DNA of 21,486 bases, taken from assembly GCA_009702725.1 (NCBI GenBank), contig WLHM01000002.1, positions 1 through 21,486 on the forward strand, written 5' to 3'. Positions 21,112 to 21,486 of this stretch are shown one piece after another. This DNA comes from Actinomycetota bacterium. GTDB taxonomy: Bacteria; Actinomycetota; Actinomycetes; S36-B12. The notes under the pieces are model-generated. The model worked only from the letters and a program-made list of their open reading frames with translations. It was not told the DNA's origin and ran no database searches. Positions within the stretch are counted from its first letter, which is position 1. Every line of letters starts with the position of its first letter. The translations under genes were made by a program, and so were the position numbers.

Positions 21112-21486
21112 ATGGCGAACATCACCGCCGCAGAAGTTAAGAAGCTCCGCGACGCCACGGCCGCCGGAATGATGGAGTGCAAGCGTGCCCTCGAAGAAGC
21201 TGATGGCGACTTCGACAAGGCTGTTGAGATTCTCCGTATTTCGGGTGCCGCTAAGGCCGCCAAGCGCGGTGCCGAGCGCACCGTTTCCAACGGGCTAGTT
21301 GCCGCTGACGGTAATGCGATGATCGAGTTGCTCTGCGAAACCGACTTCGTTGCTAAGAGCGCTGACTTCCAGACACTATCGGCGGCCATTGTTAAAACCG
21401 CGGCTGCTGGCCAGATTGGCGATATTTCCGCCTTGGGTGCGGCTAGCCTTGCTGACGGTCGCACTGTGGCTGATGCGATTGCCGAA
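21112..21486 (+). CDS. tsf: Translation elongation factor Ts, 3'-truncated
   Basis: The first 125 residues of EF-Ts, the nucleotide exchange factor of EF-Tu; the frame is open to the window edge. The N-terminal domain reads MANITAAEVKKLRDATAAG and MMECKRALEEADGDFDKAV, then the helix AAKAAKRGAERTVSNGL and the core motif ETDFVAKSADF, which contacts EF-Tu. The usual TGAGMM is TAAGMM here. AAAGGGA lies about 12 nt before the ATG, a rather long spacing. It is probably co-transcribed with rpsB. Confidence 0.96.
   Translation, partial: MANITAAEVKKLRDATAAGMMECKRALEEADGDFDKAVEILRISGAAKAAKRGAERTVSNGLVAADGNAMIELLCETDFVAKSADFQTLSAAIVKTAAAGQIGDISALGAASLADGRTVADAIAE

Noticed and set aside
1..21486. tRNA, rRNA, CRISPR array, insertion sequence, or prophage
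   Set aside because: No spaced repeats, transposase, integrase of phage type, or cloverleaf-like sequence was recognised; xerC is the housekeeping recombinase in its usual place.

Overview
The window looks like chromosomal DNA of an actinobacterium (Actinomycetota) of moderate GC. The evidence is the gene order rnhB–yraN–comM–dprA–xerC–M23 peptidase–rpsB–tsf, a perfect actinobacterial-type LexA box (TCGAAC-N4-GTTCGA), a SAV_6107-type HEPN protein, DUF3040, and a methyltransferase plus GH57 pair like the mycobacterial Rv3030/Rv3031. The lineage cannot be named from sequence alone. The modest GC, short gaps, overlapping stops and many apparently leaderless genes would fit a compact, perhaps aquatic, genome; that is inference. 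No tRNA, rRNA, CRISPR array or insertion sequence was seen.

Layout. (1) 1–2697: the 3' end of a hexapeptide-repeat acyltransferase converges on a methyltransferase and a GH57 glucan-branching-type enzyme. This resembles part of the mycobacterial methylglucose lipopolysaccharide locus. (2) 2757–4756: a minus-strand copper-related set, made of a His-tailed membrane protein, a YcnI/DUF1775 protein and a CopC protein; the last two are coupled by a TAATG overlap. (3) 4777–10158: an SOS-type module. A promoter overlaps a 32-bp palindrome holding the LexA box, followed by a HEPN protein, a long hairpin, a DnaE2-type polymerase and a catalytically intact DinB (ATGA overlap). This is the most interesting part of the window. 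(4) 10243–14709: DUF3040 membrane protein, MaoC-like hydratase, membrane-anchored secretory-type lipase, an Asp-repeat protein coupled to an RDD membrane protein, and a DUF3048 lipoprotein. (5) 14774–19967: rnhB, yraN, comM, dprA and xerC on the plus strand, then a convergent M23-like protein whose frame runs 278 bp into xerC. (6) 19968–21486: the rpsB leader, rpsB and the start of tsf.

How the genes may work together. The HEPN–DnaE2–DinB module is probably a LexA-controlled translesion synthesis unit. Unlike the mycobacterial ImuA'/ImuB/DnaE2 mutasome, its Y-family partner keeps its catalytic acids, and a HEPN protein sits in the first position. The copper set probably handles copper at or outside the membrane. 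The rnhB–xerC block is a housekeeping nucleic-acid group. At about eight genes without a Shine-Dalgarno, a -10-like hexamer lies 6–7 nt before the start codon, which suggests leaderless mRNAs.
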